This document shows positions 61,294-64,000 of a DNA stretch of 64,000 bases, one piece after another. The stretch comes from Cecembia rubra (GTDB taxonomy: Bacteria; Bacteroidota; Bacteroidia; Cytophagales; Cyclobacteriaceae). A model generated the notes under the pieces. That model ran no database searches. It worked only from the letters and a program-made list of their open reading frames with translations, and had not been told where the DNA came from. Within the stretch, counting starts at the first letter, position 1; every line of letters begins with the position of its first letter. The position numbers and the translations under genes were made by a program. The DNA lies in contig NZ_PYGF01000003.1 of the NCBI RefSeq assembly GCF_003014575.1, positions 1 through 64,000 of the forward strand, in the 5' to 3' direction.

Positions 61294-62236
61294 ACTTTTC
61301 TACATTTAGGGATACTTTAGCTAAACTTTTCTCAATCTTTTCCCTTTGTGGCTCTGCCCATGTTGGAAGTTTCAATGCCTCTCCTAATAATGCCTCATCT
61401 TCATCAATAGCAAAACCTGGTTCATCTGTTGCAATTTCAAACAAAACCCCTCCCGGTTCACGGAAATAAATGGATTTGAAGTAATTTCTGTCCTTAACTT
61501 CAGTGACGTGATAACCATTATCTAGAAGCTTATGCTGAATCTCAACTTGGGTTTTTTCATTATCCGTCCTAAAGGCGATATGGTGTACCGTCCCTGCGCT
61601 CTGAACACCTTGACGCCCATCTTTATCCACTACAATGTCCACGATATCACCTGGTTTCCCTTTGGTACCATACCTGAATCTCCCATTCTCTTCAGCAATG
61701 AACCTATAATCCATGAATTGGGTGAGCAACTTTTCTGTAAGTTCTTTTGCTTTAAGATTTAGGGTAGCTCCGTAGAAGCCCCTGATTGAAAATTCCAACG
61801 GGATTGTGCCATAAGTCCAGCCCATTCTTTCATCTTGGTCATTGGCAACAAGCTCTATACCCATTCCATCATGATCCTCAAATCTTATCACTTTTTCACC
61901 AAACCTGTTAAGCGGCGTTGAAGTAGGAATATTGAATTTGGCCAATCGATCCATCCAATAAGACATAGCTTTACTGGGAATTGAAAAAGCAGTATAGGTC
62001 AATTCACCGGTCCCTTTGGTTCCTTTTCTCGCACCATCAAATGGGAAAGTTGTAAATACAGTACCTGGTGCTCCCAGTTCATCTCCGAAATAGAAATGAT
62101 ATACATCAGGGGCATCAAAGTTGATGGTTTTCTTAACCATCCTTAGACCCAAAACCCCAGTATAGAAGTCAATATTTTTTTGGGGATTGCCTGCAATGGC
62201 CGTGATATGATGGATACCAGTGATAAGTGTTGCCAT
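61286..62236 (-). CDS. MhqO-like ring-cleaving dioxygenase
   Basis: A 316-aa vicinal-oxygen-chelate protein with two glyoxalase-fold halves. Metal-binding candidates: His in TGIHHITAIAG, His in GTVHHIAFRTD, and Glu in GGVLFEIATDEPGF. Length and blocks fit the MhqO/PcpA group that opens hydroquinone or catechol rings with Fe(II). Coupled to the hydrolase gene; a MarR gene lies further upstream on the same strand. Confidence 0.92.
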   Translation of the reverse strand: MATLITGIHHITAIAGNPQKNIDFYTGVLGLRMVKKTINFDAPDVYHFYFGDELGAPGTVFTTFPFDGARKGTKGTGELTYTAFSIPSKAMSYWMDRLAKFNIPTSTPLNRFGEKVIRFEDHDGMGIELVANDQDERMGWTYGTIPLEFSIRGFYGATLNLKAKELTEKLLTQFMDYRFIAEENGRFRYGTKGKPGDIVDIVVDKDGRQGVQSAGTVHHIAFRTDNEKTQVEIQHKLLDNGYHVTEVKDRNYFKSIYFREPGGVLFEIATDEPGFAIDEDEALLGEALKLPTWAEPQREKIEKSLAKVSLNVEKYA

Positions 62237-62294
62237 GATAATGAATTTAAGATGATTAATTTTGGTTTCAAGGTTGATTCTTAGCGGCTATTGG

Positions 62295-62318
62295 AGGACA
62301 TCTTAAAGGAGATGTCCT
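62295..62318 (-). promoter_or_regulatory. Dyad between yceI and dioxygenase genes
   Basis: A perfect 9-bp inverted repeat AGGACATCT/AGATGTCCT with a 6-nt loop, 59 bp before the dioxygenase start. No T run follows, so a repressor site or RNA hairpin is more likely than a terminator. Confidence 0.45.
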
Positions 62319-62358
62319 GCCAACAACCTTGCTTAATCAAATCAACCAAATCACCTGT

Positions 62359-62874
62359 TTATTGCTTAACGAGCTGAACGTTCAAAATGATTCTTACTTG
62401 ATCGGAAACTACCACACTTCCTGCCTCAGTGACAGCATTCCACATCAAACCAAATTCCTTTCTAGAAATTTTACCTTCGATTTCAAACCCTGCCTTAGTA
62501 TTTCCATAAGGGTCATTGGTGACACCACCTAGATCCACTTCCAGCTCAACTGTTTTTGTGATATCCCTGATTGTCAAATCTCCTTTCAAGGTACTTCCTT
62601 CTAAAACACCGGAAAATGACAATTTAGGAAACTTCTCTGCATTGAAGAAATCATCTGACTTCAAGTGACCATCTCTGTCAGATTGGTTGGTATCGATACT
62701 GTTGATGTCTGCTGTAAAAGAAACCTTAGCACCATTGAAGTCATCAGAAGTAGTTTCAGCAGCTCCTTCAAACTTTCTGAAATAACCGGTCACGGTTGAA
62801 ATCACTAAGTGTTTTACTTTAAATGAAATTTCGGAATGTGTTGGGTCAATAACCCATTTTGCAACTGTACTCAT
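62359..62874 (-). CDS. YceI family protein
   Basis: A 171-aa lipocalin-like protein, without a signal peptide. Family blocks: WVIDPTHSEISFKVKHLVIS, GYFRKFEGA, SDDFFNAEKFPKLSFSG and LTIRDITKTVELEVDLGG. YceI proteins bind polyisoprenoids or amphipathic molecules and are often induced by stress; here the genomic partner set (MarR, MhqO) suggests quinone-type stress. Confidence 0.93.
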   Translation of the reverse strand: MSTVAKWVIDPTHSEISFKVKHLVISTVTGYFRKFEGAAETTSDDFNGAKVSFTADINSIDTNQSDRDGHLKSDDFFNAEKFPKLSFSGVLEGSTLKGDLTIRDITKTVELEVDLGGVTNDPYGNTKAGFEIEGKISRKEFGLMWNAVTEAGSVVVSDQVRIILNVQLVKQ

Positions 62875-62912
62875 AGTTTTAGTTTATTTGTTTTAAGTTA
62901 AATTATAATCGC

Positions 62913-62936
62913 TATATACATTAATTGTCTATACAC
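62913..62936 (-). promoter_or_regulatory. Putative MarR operator upstream of yceI
   Basis: On the minus strand GTGTATAGACA (62926-62936) and TGTATATA (62913-62920) recall the palindrome TGTATATACA found before the marR gene (63428-63437). Shared sequence GTGTATANACA followed by TTAA and TG supports control by the adjacent MarR protein. Confidence 0.55.
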
Positions 62937-62953
62937 AAATTTGTTTAATTTTT

Positions 62954-63403
62954 TTACCCTCTAAGTTTATCCAAGAGAAAATTCAATTGCTCTACTTCTC
63001 CTTCACTCAATTGAACCAACTCCCTATTGAGATTATAAATAGCATTCTCTAAATTTTCAAGCACCTCAAGTCCCTTATCAGTAATCAAGATGTCTACCTG
63101 TCTTCTATCTGTTGGACATTCCTCCCTTAGTACTAGTTTTTTTTGTTTAAGCTTTTCTACCAACCTGGAAGCATTTGACATTTTGTTCAACATCCGATCC
63201 TGAATAGACGACACAGTAATGGGACTTCCATTCTGTCCCCTTAGGATACGGAGCACATTATATTGCTCTGGAGATAATCCAAAGGGCTTGAACAGATTAC
63301 TTTGCCTGGAAACAATATGACTATGGGTAAACAACAAGTTCACCACAGCTTTGTTGTATGGATCTTTGAATTCCTTTTGCTTGATCGCCTCTTCAATCTT
63401 CAT
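62954..63403 (-). CDS. MarR family transcriptional regulator
   Basis: A 149-aa winged-helix protein. The DNA-binding core is FGLSPEQYNVLRILRG, TVSSIQDRMLNKMSNASRLV (recognition helix) and EECPTDRRQVDILITDKG (wing). The N-terminal helix LLFTHSHIVSRQSNLF and C-terminal helix form the dimer. A likely repressor of the yceI-mhqO-hydrolase genes and of itself, responding to electrophiles or quinones as MhqR does; inducer unproven. Confidence 0.92.
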   Translation of the reverse strand: MKIEEAIKQKEFKDPYNKAVVNLLFTHSHIVSRQSNLFKPFGLSPEQYNVLRILRGQNGSPITVSSIQDRMLNKMSNASRLVEKLKQKKLVLREECPTDRRQVDILITDKGLEVLENLENAIYNLNRELVQLSEGEVEQLNFLLDKLRG

Positions 63404-63427
63404 AAGATAACCTACTTATGCATTTAA

Positions 63428-63447
63428 TGTATATACACGCAAATGTA
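63428..63447 (-). promoter_or_regulatory. marR promoter -7 box with overlapping operator
   Basis: On the minus strand TACATTTG (63440-63447) is a perfect -7 box; no good -33 box is present. The perfect palindrome TGTATATACA (63428-63437) follows 2 nt later, over the expected transcription start, as for an autoregulating repressor. Confidence 0.6.
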
Positions 63448-63494
63448 CGCTAAAGTTCCAATTATTGAAAATTTTTACAATTTTTTTTTAATAA

Positions 63495-64000
63495 TCAGGA
63501 TAATTGATCCAACCATTCCCTGATAAGCTTATTTATTTCATCAGGTTTTTCAATGCAGCTGCTATGGCCTGCCCCCGGAACCATATGGAGCACCGCATTG
63601 GGAATGGACATTTGTATGAATTTTGCTTTTTCGGGTTTTGTTGCCACGTCCTCATCCCCTACAACCACCATGGTAGGACATTGAATGCTACGGATTTCTT
63701 CTTCTACTCCTTTTCTGAAAATTACTGCTTCAACAGATTTAGTAATGGATCTTTTATTTGATTGAAGTTCATTTAGCCACTTTTTGTATGCTTCTTTATT
63801 TTTGGGGTTCTCCAACCAACTTTGGGCAAACATGATTTTCATAACTTCCTTGGCAACTTTGGGAATCACGCCAAACCATTTTACAATACCGTTCAGAAAT
63901 TTATATTTGGGTAAATTTTCCACCGGTTCGGGATTAGCAGAAGTTTCTAAAAGGATAAGACTTTTGATTTTATCCGGATATCTGGCTGCCAAACGCATGC
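63495..64000 (-). CDS. Alpha/beta hydrolase, N-terminus outside the window
   Basis: The C-terminal part (about 167 residues visible) of an alpha/beta-hydrolase-fold protein. The visible region starts just after the expected nucleophile elbow (MRLAARYPDKIKSLILLETS, a typical helix and strand after GxSxGG). The acid residue is Asp in TMVVVGDEDVATKPEKA and the His is in MVPGAGHSSCIEKPDEI. The reading frame is open to the window edge, and the partial codon there fits a Gly or Ser. Esterase, haloperoxidase-like or C-C hydrolase function cannot be told apart. Confidence 0.85.
   Translation of the reverse strand, partial: MRLAARYPDKIKSLILLETSANPEPVENLPKYKFLNGIVKWFGVIPKVAKEVMKIMFAQSWLENPKNKEAYKKWLNELQSNKRSITKSVEAVIFRKGVEEEIRSIQCPTMVVVGDEDVATKPEKAKFIQMSIPNAVLHMVPGAGHSSCIEKPDEINKLIREWLDQLS

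Overview
The window looks like a chromosomal segment of a member of Bacteroidota, most likely order Cytophagales and close to Cyclobacteriaceae (Algoriphagus-like). This placement is inference from gene content. The evidence is a complete alternative complex III (ActABCDEF) fused head-to-tail to a caa3-type oxidase cluster, Bacteroidota promoters (TTTG-N19-TAnnTTTG), many lipoproteins, 6-bladed beta-propeller lipoproteins, and dense short intergenic repeats. No phage, plasmid, transposase or CRISPR array was seen.

Layout. 1-0.66 kb: a structured, repeat-bearing intergenic stretch. 0.66-5.7 kb: a secreted M20 peptidase, then a locus with a broken Cys-rich peptide gene, two propeller lipoproteins, a CxxC lipoprotein between them, and a DUF1080 protein. 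5.8-13 kb (minus): a large outer-membrane barrel protein and a very large NtrY-like histidine kinase. 13-29.6 kb (minus): an approximately 16-kb respiratory operon. Its consensus promoter at 29610-29640 is followed by actABCDEF, coxBA, ctaA, ctaB, two subunit III genes, subunit IV, SCO, a DUF420 protein and a small CxxC membrane protein. Electrons would pass from menaquinol through ACIII and its cytochromes to the oxidase, with heme A made by CtaB and CtaA and CuA loaded by SCO. 30.1 kb: tRNA-Cys with its own promoter and terminator. 30.4-33.1 kb: a two-subunit molybdenum hydroxylase. 33.2-35.1 kb: rpsA. 35.2-44.1 kb (minus): an RND efflux operon (adaptor plus two pumps) split by about 1.7 kb of palindromic repeats that enclose a GIY-YIG nuclease gene.

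44.4-50.2 kb: a small barrel OMP, an RlpA-like protein, and a second, intact peptide/propeller locus on the minus strand (three small secreted peptides and three propeller lipoproteins). 50.4-55.4 kb: an orphan antitoxin-like gene and sbcD/sbcC. 55.7-60.6 kb: a small membrane protein, a lone propeller lipoprotein, an AAA ATPase with matched dyads on both sides, and a secreted metallophosphoesterase. 60.7-64 kb (minus): a quinone/electrophile-stress module (alpha/beta hydrolase, MhqO-like dioxygenase, YceI, MarR) and a truncated alpha/beta hydrolase.

The most interesting signal is the peptide/propeller system. Short secreted peptides, mostly with several Cys, precede 6-bladed propeller lipoproteins. 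Two of the peptide genes share an upstream region in which a poly-G tract (G8 and G11) lies exactly between the -33 and -7 promoter boxes, giving spacers of 21 and 23 nt against 18-19 nt in the three clearest promoters of the window. This predicts phase-variable expression. In two peptide-propeller pairs a hairpin lies between the genes, and one peptide gene carries an in-frame stop in its signal peptide. The second notable signal is a 129-138-bp MITE-like palindromic unit, present four times, three of them around the GIY-YIG nuclease gene.
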